Positions 8,119 through 17,694 of a stretch of 60,207 nt of DNA are shown here, piece by piece. The position numbers and the translations under genes are program-made. How positions within the stretch are numbered: the first letter of the stretch is position 1; each line of letters begins with the position of its first letter. Below the pieces are notes generated by a model. The model saw only the letters and a program-made list of their open reading frames with translations, was not told the origin of the DNA and made no database searches. This DNA is from Nitrososphaerota archaeon (lineage in GTDB: Archaea; Thermoproteota; Nitrososphaeria; Nitrososphaerales; CADDZS01): positions 1-60,207 of the forward strand of contig JAJPHP010000069.1 in NCBI GenBank assembly GCA_021325255.1, read 5' to 3'.

Positions 8119-10089
8119 TCAAAGCTGGTGCGCGCCCCTAGCGTACGATCTCAGGATCTCTGCGACGCTCCACGCCTGAGAGATGCAGCCCCTCGAAGCG
8201 TTCGGCGGATCCCCGTCGTAGATTTCGCTTATCGTGTTGATTCCCGCCTCAGTCATCCTCTTCTTGAAAGGCGTGTAGAGCTCCCGCACGAACGCGAGAG
8301 TCTTCTCGTCTGGGGGAAATACCTTGAGGTAAGCCATGATGTAACCTCCGAGCAGCCAGGGCCACACAGTTCCCTGGTGGTATGCCTCGTCCCTTTCCTT
8401 TATCCCGCCTACACACTGTCCGTGGTATTCCGGGTCAAAGGGAGAGAGCGAGCGAAGGCCGACCGGAGTTAGAAGCTCTGAATCAACGGTCCTGAGTACC
8501 TCTCTCCAGTGCCTCTGGTCGAGCACAGGAAAGGGGAGGCTGATTGAGAAGATCTGATTCGGTCTAGTCTTCCCGTCGCCGATGTCGCCGTCTTCAAGAA
8601 CATCGTGGAGGCAGCGCCGCTTATCATCCCAGAACTTTTCGTTGAAGGATTTTCTAGTACTCTCGGCAAGGGATGCATATCGCTCCATGCCCTCGTCCTC
8701 ACCGAGCGCCTTTGAAAAACGCTCCATAGCTCTTAGGGCGTTGTACCAAAGCGCGGAGATTTCCACGGGCTTGCCTATCCTCGGAGTGACTGGTGTTCCG
8801 TCAACTATTGCGTCCATCCATGTAAGCGCAACGCCCTCCTGTCCCCCGCATACGAGTCCGTCCTCATCAACGCGTATTCCAAACTTGGTGCCGTGGACGT
8901 ACGAGGAAATTATCTCCTGGAGCTTTGGGTACACTTCCCTCACAAATTCAAGCGAGCCGGTCTCGGAGTACGTCTGGTAGCACGCGTGTACGAGCCAGAG
9001 ACTCGCGTCGATCGTGCGGTACTGCGGCTCCTCGCCGGCGTCGGGGAATGTGTTTGGAATCAATCCACCTTGGAGATAAGACAGAAATGTCCTGATGATC
9101 TCCTTGCCCTCCTCTTCCCGCTTTGTAACTAGCGTCAATCCAGGTAGAGAGATCATCGCGTCCCTTCCCCAATCGGCAAACCAGTGGTAACCTGCAAGGA
9201 TTGATTTAGCGCCGGTCGATCTCCGATTGACTATGAAGGTGTCCGCGACGTTTGCGAGCGTGAGGAAGAATGGATCAGATTGGAGCAGCCTGCTCTGGAG
9301 ATTCCTGAGCCTCTGCATCTCCCTATAGCGCACGCCTTCGCTCGAGAATGTGTCCTGCTTTCGCAGCGAAGCGAGAATTGAGATCTGCGAGCCTTGCTCA
9401 AGCTTGCTCTGGAAAAAGCCCGGATTGTACTGATCTTCTCTATCTTCAAGCCCTCGCTCTGCTGAAATCTCGTAGATGAAGTTCTTGTACCAGAGGCCTG
9501 TGGTCTGGTAGGTTGCGAGGTCAGACTGAAGGTATAGGGTCGTGGCGCCAACGTAGGCGCGTATCTCCGTCCCCTTCGGATTGATTGACTGTGAAAAGTT
9601 CCACCGCGAATCTTCATGTGATCTGGAATGGTAATCCCTGCAGTTCACTATGGGGTATACTGAGATGCGAACGGGCGCGTCAGTCTCGATGACCTTGTAC
9701 GTCGTTATCGTCGTATTATCACCGTAGGGCATCAGGAGACTCTTCTCGATGATCGTGTTCCCCGCCTTGTAGACAAAGACGGGAAAGCGCTCAAACCGAA
9801 ACTGCTCCAAGTGAAGATACCCCTGCGGGTAGATTGTCCCAGGATATCGGTTTACCGCGAGGAGGTACTTTCTTCCGCTTATCTCCAGTTCCTCTTCGTA
9901 CTTCGAGAGGAGGAGGGTACGCTTTACGGGAGGATCCAGGGCCGCGACGAGCAGTCCGTGATACCCTCGCGTGTTCAGGCCGATGATAGTGCTTGACGCA
10001 TAAGACCCCAGACCATTTGTAACGAGCCACTCTCGCCTCTTAGACAGCTCGTAATTCTTTGTAATCACAGAATCGAAAACGGTTTGCAT
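8119..10089 (-). CDS. Glycogen debranching enzyme (archaeal/bacterial amylo-alpha-1,6-glucosidase)
   Basis: A 656-residue debranching enzyme with an N-terminal glycogen-debranching domain (WLVTNGLGSYASST and GLNTRGYHGLL, residues about 22-50) and a C-terminal alpha/alpha-barrel glucosidase domain. The barrel carries ADWGRDAMISLPG, IPNTFPD and the terminal 'YHQGTVWPWLLG' and ISEIYDGD signatures typical of GH133. Full length, with no sign of a signal peptide, so cytoplasmic. It implies storage or turnover of an alpha-1,4/1,6-glucan. Transcribed away from the hypothetical gene at 10353, with a 263-bp divergent promoter region between them. Confidence 0.92.
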   Translation of the reverse strand: MQTVFDSVITKNYELSKRREWLVTNGLGSYASSTIIGLNTRGYHGLLVAALDPPVKRTLLLSKYEEELEISGRKYLLAVNRYPGTIYPQGYLHLEQFRFERFPVFVYKAGNTIIEKSLLMPYGDNTTITTYKVIETDAPVRISVYPIVNCRDYHSRSHEDSRWNFSQSINPKGTEIRAYVGATTLYLQSDLATYQTTGLWYKNFIYEISAERGLEDREDQYNPGFFQSKLEQGSQISILASLRKQDTFSSEGVRYREMQRLRNLQSRLLQSDPFFLTLANVADTFIVNRRSTGAKSILAGYHWFADWGRDAMISLPGLTLVTKREEEGKEIIRTFLSYLQGGLIPNTFPDAGEEPQYRTIDASLWLVHACYQTYSETGSLEFVREVYPKLQEIISSYVHGTKFGIRVDEDGLVCGGQEGVALTWMDAIVDGTPVTPRIGKPVEISALWYNALRAMERFSKALGEDEGMERYASLAESTRKSFNEKFWDDKRRCLHDVLEDGDIGDGKTRPNQIFSISLPFPVLDQRHWREVLRTVDSELLTPVGLRSLSPFDPEYHGQCVGGIKERDEAYHQGTVWPWLLGGYIMAYLKVFPPDEKTLAFVRELYTPFKKRMTEAGINTISEIYDGDPPNASRGCISQAWSVAEILRSYARGAHQL

Positions 10090-10352
10090 GAGATTTCATC
10101 ACGACCGCGTTTCATTGGGTTTGGATGTGGAGAGAGGAGGGTTCAGTGTACGGCAGTCTTCAGACGTTTCTTACTGACATTTTGGCTTACTATATCTCTA
10201 CTCTAGGTTTTTCTGGATTCCTATATACTTCCCGATGTTGCGGGCCACATGAGTGAAGTATTTCTTCATCCTCTACACTCTTTAATCAGAGCAGCAATAT
10301 CATCCGTCTCAACGCATATTCCCCTAAGCCAAACTCCGGAGATAATTCACAC

Positions 10353-10946
10353 ATGGCAACACTGGCTGACGCAGAAAGCGACGCGGTCGCTATAGAATTA
10401 ACGCTCGATTCCTGGGCCGGAGGAGATAATATCACTGCGATGCTAGCTCTTGAAAAAACAGAGGCCAAATATCACAAAGAAAACGAGCTCGAGGCCGGAA
10501 TCAACTCTACTATCTCGATCAAGATTGGAGAGGAGAAACTTTCCAAGAGGGGGTTCAGCGTTTCGACAGAAGAAGTCCTTGACTTACTGTTGCATATTGA
10601 TAGATTCCTCGGCAAGAGGGGTTCGGAGGACGAGTTCGAGTGGTCTACAGCCGATCCCTCAGTACAGATGCTCAAGGCCATGCGCGAGGGCAACATCGCC
10701 CACGTCGATCTCTTTCTAAAGGTGTATGGAGAGCCGGAGGGATACATGGGTAATGCGGGACTGGAATTCAGGTTCGATACTTCTCTGGACAATATCATAG
10801 CATTCGGCGGGCAGTTGAGGGACGAACTTCTGCGGCTCCTCAAGAGGGACAATCAGCTCTTCGAGAGATTAGAACACCAGCTGGAGTCAAAGATCGAGGT
10901 GATAAGAGGGACAGGGAGATCGCCCTACAAAGTGTCAAACGCCTAA
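10353..10946 (+). CDS. Hypothetical protein, 197 residues
   Basis: I do not recognise a family. The protein is acidic, soluble, without membrane segments or a signal peptide. The first about 80 residues read like a beta-rich domain (AIELTLDSWAGGDNITAML) and the C-terminal 70 are predominantly helical and charged (LRDELLRLLKRDNQLFERLE). Codon use resembles its neighbours and the frame is open with a good ATG. Its 3' end overlaps the converging amidohydrolase gene by 12 bp. It could be a regulatory or binding protein; nothing in the sequence allows a functional call. Confidence 0.65.
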   Translation: MATLADAESDAVAIELTLDSWAGGDNITAMLALEKTEAKYHKENELEAGINSTISIKIGEEKLSKRGFSVSTEEVLDLLLHIDRFLGKRGSEDEFEWSTADPSVQMLKAMREGNIAHVDLFLKVYGEPEGYMGNAGLEFRFDTSLDNIIAFGGQLRDELLRLLKRDNQLFERLEHQLESKIEVIRGTGRSPYKVSNA

Positions 10947-11777
10947 TAACTTTGCCGCGTTTCCGCCTAGAATCTTCTCAGCGACTCCTTCCTTTAGCCT
11001 GGGCCGACAGTGCTCGTCGAACTCCTTCATCCAAAGAGGCGTGCGTATCATCGGATAATCCGTGCCGAAGAGCGTCTTGTCCTGAAGCAGCCCGTTCATG
11101 TACGTTATGAGCAGCGGAGGGAAGTACTTCGCAAGCCACCCTGAGATGTCGATGTAGACATTGGGGTTGCGCGTCGCGACTGCGAAGCACTCCTCCATCC
11201 ACGGCCACCCAAAGTGCGCGCACACAATCTTGAGCTGGGGAAAGTCCTGTGCCACATCGTCCAAGTCAATCGGCCTCCCGAATTTGATCTTGCAGTATCC
11301 TAGGCCCGTCGTACCCGTGTGGTGGAGCACGACCAGGCCGTACTCCACGCACTTTTCGTAGATCGGGTAGAGCAGCTTATCGTTCGGATAGATCTCGGAG
11401 GCGTCGCAGTGTATCTTCAGCCCCTTGAACCCATATTCCTTAGCCATGGCGTCGAGCTTGCGCAGGGCATCGTCCTTGCGCGGGTCTACGCTCCCGAACG
11501 GGATCAATCGCTCCGGGTGCTTGTCGGAGATTTTCTTGAGCTCCGCATTATCAAGCGTATAGTTCTTGAACTGCTCCTTGGAGATGCTTCGGACGTCCTG
11601 CCCTAAGATTACGCATTTTGAAACACCAGCCTGATCCATGTCGCTGATCAGATCGTCGAGGCTTCGTGGAAGAGTCTCCCTTCCGAGTCTGAAAAAGTCG
11701 ATCGCGAACCTGATCGCTTCGTTTTTCTCCATGAACTCCCTTGTCCAGGGATGCACGTGGAAATCTATCGTCGCCAT
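10935..11777 (-). CDS. Amidohydrolase-2 family metal-dependent hydrolase (TIM barrel)
   Basis: An amidohydrolase-2 type enzyme of 280 residues. The metal-binding HVH is at residues 7-9 (IDFHVHPW). KGLKIHCDASE, VLHHTGTTGLG, VCAHFGWPW and LFGTDYPM supply the later His and Asp ligands of the barrel. This family includes decarboxylases and hydrolases such as ACMSD, which act on ring-cleavage products. It is the last gene of the minus-strand acyl-CoA block, 33 bp after the thiolase, so it probably processes a substrate or product of that pathway. The exact reaction cannot be read from the sequence. Confidence 0.85.
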   Translation of the reverse strand: MATIDFHVHPWTREFMEKNEAIRFAIDFFRLGRETLPRSLDDLISDMDQAGVSKCVILGQDVRSISKEQFKNYTLDNAELKKISDKHPERLIPFGSVDPRKDDALRKLDAMAKEYGFKGLKIHCDASEIYPNDKLLYPIYEKCVEYGLVVLHHTGTTGLGYCKIKFGRPIDLDDVAQDFPQLKIVCAHFGWPWMEECFAVATRNPNVYIDISGWLAKYFPPLLITYMNGLLQDKTLFGTDYPMIRTPLWMKEFDEHCRPRLKEGVAEKILGGNAAKLLGV

Positions 11778-11810
11778 GTTTCTCGAATGTGCCCGATCCT
11801 TTGAAGAAAG

Positions 11811-13076
11811 TTACAATCTCTCGATGATCGTTGCAATCCCCTGGCCTACTCCGATGCACGCTGTCGCAAGACCCAACCTGACTTTGCTCCTCTCCATTTC
11901 GTGAAGAAGGGTCGTCATTATCCTAGCGCCCGAGCAGCCGATAGGATGACCCAGGGCTATCGCGCCGCCGTGGACGTTGAGCTTACGCTTACTGCCGACG
12001 CCTAACTCACCGCCATCAAAATCCATGAACTTTAAACAGGAGAGGACCTGCGCGGCAAAAGCCTCGTTGAGCTCGATTAGATCAATGTCCTCGAGTTTGA
12101 GCCTGGCGCGCTTAAGGGCCTTCCTCGTTGCGGGAACAGGACCCAGTCCCATGAATGAAGGGTGCACGCCCGAAACCGCCGTCGCCACAATCCTTGCTTT
12201 CGCCGAAAGCCCCAGGCGCTTCGCCTTCTTCGCGTTCATCAAAAGAAGGGCAGAAGCGCCGTCGTTGATGCTGCTTGAATTGCCCGCCGTAACGCTTCCC
12301 CCTTCCCGGAAGACGGGCTTCAGTTTAGAGAGCTGCTCAAGGGACGTGTCGCTCATAGGTCCTTCGTCCTTTTCTACAATTGATTCTGGAGTGCCATCCT
12401 TTGCCGGATTTATCGGGACAGGCACAATCTCCTCTCGAAACACCCCGTCTTCCGTCGCCCTGCTCGCAAGCTCGTGGCTTCTCAAGGCGAACCTGTCCTG
12501 GTCCTCCCTTGAGACGGAGTACCTTTCAGCGAGGTTCTCTGCGGTCTCCCCCATGCTGAAGGGATAGAACTGCTCGGCCAGCCTTGGGTTGACCAGTCTC
12601 CAGCCTATCGTTGTATCATAGACTGTCGTCGAACGATCGAACGGTCTGCCGCTCTTTGGCATCACAAATGGGGCGCGGCTCATGCTCTCCACGCCTCCGG
12701 CGATGTAAATTCCGCCGTCTCCAACCATTATCGAGTGGGCGGCGACGTTCACGGCTTCAAGGCCCGATCCACAGAGCCTGTTGACCGTGCATCCAGCTAC
12801 CTTGAAAGGTAGGCCAGCGATGAGCAAGGACATTCGTGCGACGTTCCTGTTGTCTTCGCCCGCCTGGTTCCCGTCCCCAAGGATCACGTCCTCGATTTGA
12901 TCAGGATCAATTTTGTTTCGCTCGACGAGCGTCCTGAGTACAAGCGCCGCGAGGTCGTCGGGCCTGACAGATGAGAGAACGCCACCATACTTGCCGATGG
13001 GAGTCCTGATGCTGTCCACGATGACAGCTTCCTGCAGCACCGCCATAGGATCTCTCGTCCTCTTTCTATCTGTCAC
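11811..13076 (-). CDS. Acetyl-CoA C-acyltransferase (thiolase)
   Basis: Degradative-type thiolase, 421 residues, that cleaves a 3-oxoacyl-CoA with CoA to give acetyl-CoA. The nucleophilic Cys is C102 in VNRLCGSGLEAVN. The catalytic His is in ALGHPIGCSG near 377, and the second Cys near 407 in TACIGVGQG. Full domain pair present. Start GTG 13074-13076, with an in-frame ATG ten codons later also possible; a TATA-like GTTTTTATC lies upstream near 13120. Neighbouring hydratase, dehydrogenase and CoA-transferase genes on the same strand place it as the last step of a beta-oxidation-like route. PaaJ-type beta-ketoadipyl-CoA thiolase is an alternative specificity. Confidence 0.92.
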   Translation of the reverse strand: MTDRKRTRDPMAVLQEAVIVDSIRTPIGKYGGVLSSVRPDDLAALVLRTLVERNKIDPDQIEDVILGDGNQAGEDNRNVARMSLLIAGLPFKVAGCTVNRLCGSGLEAVNVAAHSIMVGDGGIYIAGGVESMSRAPFVMPKSGRPFDRSTTVYDTTIGWRLVNPRLAEQFYPFSMGETAENLAERYSVSREDQDRFALRSHELASRATEDGVFREEIVPVPINPAKDGTPESIVEKDEGPMSDTSLEQLSKLKPVFREGGSVTAGNSSSINDGASALLLMNAKKAKRLGLSAKARIVATAVSGVHPSFMGLGPVPATRKALKRARLKLEDIDLIELNEAFAAQVLSCLKFMDFDGGELGVGSKRKLNVHGGAIALGHPIGCSGARIMTTLLHEMERSKVRLGLATACIGVGQGIATIIERL

Positions 13077-13286
13077 TCTACTTCCGAGAAACAGGTTATG
13101 CCGCTAGCAGAAATCAAAAGATAAAAACTCTACTAAACTTCTCAGACGCAACAAAAGCGTGACGAGTGAAGGAAGAGGTCTTCACGAATAAAGTGGCGCT
13201 TCTCGGTGAGAGCTTTTAGGCGCACAGGGTGATCTAGTTCTTCGCAGGTGTTGTCGCTTTGCTGATTTGTCATGATCATTTCTTTC

Positions 13287-14363
13287 TTAAAACGTCGGCA
13301 TCATGGAGTCCTCGTCGAACTCTATTTCCTTTCCGGTTATCCCGATCTCGGGAAGTGCAGGAAACTCTATGCCAAAATCGTCCATCCTCCGCTTGACTTC
13401 GAGTATCGCGTGACGCCAGCACTCTCTCTTCTCGTCAAGAGTGAGAACTCCTAGCCCGGAGTCACGTGCAATCTCCTCCATCTTCTTCTGGACATCGAGA
13501 AAGTCTGGGGGGAGCTTCCAGAACTCCTTCGGCGGCTCGTAGAGTATCATGGAGAGGAAGGTGAACCCGGCGCGGAGTTGCTTTGTGACCATCTTCTTGT
13601 CTTCGTCGGAGAGCCTCTTCGCCACACCTTCAAGGCCGATCCAGGTGAACGCTAGGTGCCTTGACTCATCGCGGGCGATGTTCTTCAGAGCCGCCGTGTA
13701 GGCAGGGTGCGTTGAGTGCTTGCTCATCTCGCTGAAGAGCGTCGAAGCGCACCTCTCGCCGAGCATGAACGATGAGAAGATTATCGGCCAGGAATGCCTC
13801 TGATACGCCGTACTGTACCCCCTCCAGTATCGCGCGCCATTGTAGTAGACCCACCTTATGTTGCGCAGCGCTGCTTCGTCGAAGCTGTTCCTAGGCTTCC
13901 ATCCTTGGAGAAAGTTGGGGCAGAGCCTGTTGCACGCGCGCATGCAGCACTCGTCGTGCCTACATTCGTCCATGACAATGGAGGCAAACATCTTCTTGAC
14001 CGGATCTTGTTCGTGAATCTCGAACGTGTGTATCATCGCCTTGGCAAAAACTGGAGGGCCAGAGTTTTCAAAGTTCGAGAGCAGAGCCCACCAGTACGCC
14101 ATGGCCGTCTTTTGCCTGTCATCATAGTCTCTCGTATCAAGTGAATTCCAATCTATGTCGGAAGGGTTCCACGCCTCCCTCTTCGCGCGTTCGTACAGTT
14201 CTGCAAGTTTAGGCGTGTCCACAGTCCACTCTACTGGATAGATGTTCGGGAACTCGATCTTCGGAGGATCCTCCGAGTAGTCAAGTGAGTCATTTGAGAT
14301 GTCAACGCCACCCTCTTTGAGCGGCGCCTGTCGAGAATTCTTAGGAAGTGAGTCTTTGTCCAT
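13287..14363 (-). CDS. Ferritin-like diiron protein (oxygenase/desaturase type)
   Basis: A 358-residue four-helix-bundle carboxylate-bridged diiron protein. The complete ligand set can be read: E99 (NFENSG), E133xxH136 (MDECRHDEC), E203 (LGERC) and E233xxH236 (RDESRH). This spacing is that of the RNR-R2/AurF/fatty-acid-desaturase superfamily. The N-terminal about 50 residues are polar and probably disordered. It lies inside the acyl-CoA catabolic block between the PaaG-like isomerase and the thiolase. I therefore infer an O2-dependent hydroxylase, epoxidase or desaturase acting on a CoA ester. A plain ferritin-like storage role is less likely given the context. No partner reductase gene is adjacent. 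Confidence 0.82.
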   Translation of the reverse strand: MDKDSLPKNSRQAPLKEGGVDISNDSLDYSEDPPKIEFPNIYPVEWTVDTPKLAELYERAKREAWNPSDIDWNSLDTRDYDDRQKTAMAYWWALLSNFENSGPPVFAKAMIHTFEIHEQDPVKKMFASIVMDECRHDECCMRACNRLCPNFLQGWKPRNSFDEAALRNIRWVYYNGARYWRGYSTAYQRHSWPIIFSSFMLGERCASTLFSEMSKHSTHPAYTAALKNIARDESRHLAFTWIGLEGVAKRLSDEDKKMVTKQLRAGFTFLSMILYEPPKEFWKLPPDFLDVQKKMEEIARDSGLGVLTLDEKRECWRHAILEVKRRMDDFGIEFPALPEIGITGKEIEFDEDSMMPTF

Positions 14364-14570
14364 TCGAGGACTCTCTCACTCAAAATGAAAAGTACGTGCG
14401 CTAAAAAAGGATTTAGCAGTTTTAACCTACAATAATGCTAGATCTGCGCCAAGTTTACGAATATTGGGATGCTACCGCTCGGTCTTTTTGATTTCCATAT
14501 ATTCTGAAGTAACAAATGGATTAACGACCTTTGGGCCAGTCAAGGGCTTGACCACATTATAACTTTAGAA

Positions 14571-15356
14571 TCACTTGCCCCGGAACTTTGAGGGTCTCTT
14601 CTCAGAGAATGCCCTAACTCCTTCCTGATGGTCTTCGGTCCTTCCCGCGATTCCCTGCACGTGTGCCTCGTATTCCAAAGCCTGCTCGAGGTCGAGTGCT
14701 ATCGCCCTGTTGATGGCTCTCTTTGCGAGCCCAATTCCTCTAGGGCCGGCGGCGAGTTTCGAGGCAAGCTCTCCGGTTACCCTCGCTAGCTCCACCTGAG
14801 GAACCACTCTGTTTACTATCCCGAGCCTCAGAGCTTCGCCTGAATCAATCCCCTCTCCGGTGAAAGCGAGCTCCATTGCCTTTGCAAGACCAAGGAGTCT
14901 CGGCATGAAGAAAGTGGAACCCGCGTCGGGAATCAGCCCAACCTTTGCAAAGGCTTCGACAAACTTTGCGTCCTCGCTCATCACCCTGAGATCACACGCG
15001 AATGCTATCGACATTCCCGCACCAGCAGCGACGCCGTTGACCATTCCGATTACCGGCTTTTCCATTGTCCGAATCTTGAGTATGACAGGATTGAATCCAT
15101 CCTTCAGATCGTCGGTCAGAGAAAGAGGACGCTGCTTGTCATAGCCACCTCTATCCTTCAGCGATTGCAGATCAGCCCCCGAGCAGAACGCTCTTCCCGA
15201 ACCAGTAATGACAATGCATCTGACTGCCGGGTCGTTTTCCACATCCTTGAGTACTCCCTGCAATTTCTTCAGCGTTGCGATGTCGCAGGCATTCAATACT
15301 TGGGGGCGGTTTAGAGTAATCCATGCAACACCTGAAGGGTCTTTCCTAAGAAGCAC
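14571..15356 (-). CDS. Enoyl-CoA hydratase/isomerase family protein, PaaG-like
   Basis: Crotonase-fold protein of 261 residues starting at GTG. The oxyanion-hole segments FCSGADLQSL and GVAAGAGMS are present. However, the two hydratase glutamates are missing: alignment by eye with the neighbouring crotonase puts S116 and F136 at those positions. Instead it has AKVGLIPDAGST with an Asp at 144, the pattern of PaaG (ring-1,2-epoxyphenylacetyl-CoA isomerase) and delta-enoyl-CoA isomerases. An isomerase role is therefore more likely than hydration. It follows the hydratase gene by 30 bp and precedes the diiron protein, a pairing that recalls the epoxidase plus PaaG logic of phenylacetate degradation. 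Confidence 0.85.
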   Translation of the reverse strand: MLLRKDPSGVAWITLNRPQVLNACDIATLKKLQGVLKDVENDPAVRCIVITGSGRAFCSGADLQSLKDRGGYDKQRPLSLTDDLKDGFNPVILKIRTMEKPVIGMVNGVAAGAGMSIAFACDLRVMSEDAKFVEAFAKVGLIPDAGSTFFMPRLLGLAKAMELAFTGEGIDSGEALRLGIVNRVVPQVELARVTGELASKLAAGPRGIGLAKRAINRAIALDLEQALEYEAHVQGIAGRTEDHQEGVRAFSEKRPSKFRGK

Positions 15357-15386
15357 AGTCTCGGAAGCGGAATGCGTGCTATCGTC

Positions 15387-16172
15387 TCACTTGCCCTTGT
15401 ATTGCGCCTTTCTCTTTTCTATGAAGGCCCTCATTCCCTCAGCCTTGTCCTCACTCGACATCAGGAGGTAAAAATTCCTGTGCTCGAACGCAAGACCTTC
15501 CGACAAGGTTGACTCGTAGGACTTCAGTATACTCTCCTTTGCGAGTTTAACAGCGAGTGGAGGTTTGCTCGCAATCTCCTCGGCAAGCTTCATCGCTTCG
15601 GAAAAGTAGTTCTCGTTGGGCACAACTCTACTTACAAGCCCCATGCTATGTGCCTCCTTAGCTGAAATCTGGCCTCCGGTGAGTATCATTTCCATCGCCT
15701 TGTACTTGCCCACGGTCCTTGTAAGTCGCTGCGTGCCTCCGGCACCTGGCATGACTCCGATGTTTATCTCTGGCTGACCCAGTCTGGCATCTTCTGCGGC
15801 GACTATGATGTCGCAGGCCATCGCAAGCTCGAGTCCCCCGCCAAGCGCGAAGCCACTGATTGCTGCAATTATTGGCTTGGATATGTTTCCGACCACGTCA
15901 AACCGCTCGAGGTTTGCTTCCTTTAGAGCCTGCACAGAGTTGAGCTCCGACATGTCCTTGATGTCGGCGCCTCCGGAGAAGGCCTTTTCATTTCCAGTAA
16001 TGATGATGCAGCGTACATCATTGTCTGACTCGAATCCCTCAAGAGCTGAATTGAGTTCCTTCATCAGAGCGGAAGAAAGTGCGTTGCGCACGTTGGGCCG
16101 GTTCAGTCTGACTATTCCCACAAAGTTTGATTTCTCGACCAGTATGTTGCTGTACTTTGCCGGACTGCTCAT
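15387..16172 (-). CDS. Enoyl-CoA hydratase (crotonase)
   Basis: A genuine hydratase that adds water to a trans-2-enoyl-CoA. Both catalytic glutamates are visible, E115 in GGGLELAMACD and E135 in GQPEINIGVMPG, along with the CoA-binding FSGGADIKDM segment near residues 65-74. Length 261 is typical. Same strand and spacing (30 bp) as the PaaG-like gene, so the pair is likely cotranscribed. It could serve fatty-acid beta-oxidation, or act as the crotonyl-CoA/3-hydroxybutyryl-CoA hydratase known in thaumarchaeal carbon fixation. The surrounding degradative genes favour catabolism. Confidence 0.92.
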   Translation of the reverse strand: MSSPAKYSNILVEKSNFVGIVRLNRPNVRNALSSALMKELNSALEGFESDNDVRCIIITGNEKAFSGGADIKDMSELNSVQALKEANLERFDVVGNISKPIIAAISGFALGGGLELAMACDIIVAAEDARLGQPEINIGVMPGAGGTQRLTRTVGKYKAMEMILTGGQISAKEAHSMGLVSRVVPNENYFSEAMKLAEEIASKPPLAVKLAKESILKSYESTLSEGLAFEHRNFYLLMSSEDKAEGMRAFIEKRKAQYKGK

Positions 16173-16395
16173 TGGCTAGCTTCTTTCCCTCTCGCGGGTG
16201 TGCTTGATTTCGTTGGCAATGTGTATCCTGATTCGCTTTGAAGAGACACTACAACTAAATTTTAGCTTTCTGCATTCATTTCCATCATCTGGTTCTCGGA
16301 AAGTCGTTTTCTCGAGCGAAGAAATCTTGATCCAGGTACAGCATTCAATTGAAGCGGCGCGGCAGTTCAAAAGCACAGGTCGATCTGCTCGCGAG

Positions 16396-17694
16396 TCAAT
16401 CGGCAATCTGAATAATTTTGTCACTGACAAGCTTTCGAATTTTTGCACTGTCCAGTCTGAGCAGATCTTTCATGACACTCGCGGTATCATCGCCGAGCCT
16501 CGGAGGGCTGGCCTCAGTATGAACCCTTTTGCCATCGATGATCGCAGGATTCACAATCGTCCTGAACAACTTGCGTGATTCTTTCTTGTTAGGCAACACA
16601 TACGTCTCGAGCAGATTCCTGGCCGTAAAGTGCGAATCCTTTAGCAGACCCTTCGTGGTATTCAGCACCGAGGATGGCACGCGCGCCCTCCTCAGTTTCT
16701 CCTGAAGATCACTTGTCTTCATTCTTGTAATTCTGGATCCGACCAGCTTTTCTAGAGCAGCCTTATTCTTGACGCGACAATCATTCGAGTGGTATTTTTT
16801 CAAAGAGAGCAGGTCGTCAAAACCAAGAGCCCTGCAAAACGACGCCCAGTCGCTATCGCCGGCCACTGCAATGTAGATCCAGCCATCCGAAGTTTTGAAG
16901 AGGTTGTAAGGGGCACCGAAAATGTGCGTGCTTCCGAGTGGAAGCGTGTCCCTCCCTGTGAGGTCGAGCCGCGTTACCCAGTAGGACATGAAATACGCGG
17001 CGGAATCGTAAAGCGAAACCTCAAGCAGCCCGCCTTTCCCCGTCTTCTCGCGCCTCAAGAGCATGAAAAGGATTGCAATTGCCGCGTGCATCCCCGTTGA
17101 CATGTCCACTATGGAAACTCCGGCCCGAGCAAACCTGTCCGGGGGAAATCCAGTCGTTGACATAATCCCTGTCGCGGCCTGCAGTACCGGATCAAAAGCA
17201 GGAACGTCCTCCATCGGGCCGCGCCCGAAGCTTTGAACTCTGCAGAAGATCATTCCCTTGTTAACTCGGCGAGACTTGTCATAAGTGACGCCCATACTTT
17301 CGGCCGTGCCGGGGCTCAGGTTCTCGACAAAGACATCGCACCATTTCATCAGACCGTAAAGTAGATCGAGCCCCTTCTTTGTCTTGAGATCAATCGCAAC
17401 GCTCTTCTTTCCACGGTTTACTGCGAGGAACATGGAGGGCCCCATGCCGGGAACATCTCTGAAAATGTCGCCTCTTCTTGGCCTTTCCACCTTCACAACA
17501 CTCGCGCCATAATCGGCAAGGATCTGCGTCACCGTGGGGCCAGCGATTGCCTGGCTTAGCTCAAGAACTCTTAGCTCACCCAGACCGGATGAAGATGGAA
17601 TGTTAGTGGAAAACTCCGATTGCTGATGAATGCCGGTATTCTTACTATCAGGCGACTGTTTCTTCAGTCGGTCTCTTCTCACCAAAGTACTCAT
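16396..17694 (-). CDS. CaiB/BaiF family (class III) CoA-transferase
   Basis: Transfers CoA between carboxylic acids through an aspartyl-CoA thioester. The family opening LRVLELSQAIAGPTVTQIL, the VVKVERPRRGD segment and the nucleophile Asp near residue 197 (SIVDMSTGMHAA) are all present. I start at ATG 17692-17694 (432 residues), which overlaps the 3' end of the upstream dehydrogenase by 47 bp; the open frame extends 33 codons further into that gene. The overlap supports translational coupling. In this block the enzyme would activate the incoming acid as its CoA ester without spending ATP. The acceptor acid is unknown. Confidence 0.88.
   Translation of the reverse strand: MSTLVRRDRLKKQSPDSKNTGIHQQSEFSTNIPSSSGLGELRVLELSQAIAGPTVTQILADYGASVVKVERPRRGDIFRDVPGMGPSMFLAVNRGKKSVAIDLKTKKGLDLLYGLMKWCDVFVENLSPGTAESMGVTYDKSRRVNKGMIFCRVQSFGRGPMEDVPAFDPVLQAATGIMSTTGFPPDRFARAGVSIVDMSTGMHAAIAILFMLLRREKTGKGGLLEVSLYDSAAYFMSYWVTRLDLTGRDTLPLGSTHIFGAPYNLFKTSDGWIYIAVAGDSDWASFCRALGFDDLLSLKKYHSNDCRVKNKAALEKLVGSRITRMKTSDLQEKLRRARVPSSVLNTTKGLLKDSHFTARNLLETYVLPNKKESRKLFRTIVNPAIIDGKRVHTEASPPRLGDDTASVMKDLLRLDSAKIRKLVSDKIIQIAD

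Noticed and set aside
16198..16578. 126-codon plus-strand frame opposite the CoA-transferase end
   Set aside because: Antisense to a well-supported gene and its intergenic region; composition not protein-like.
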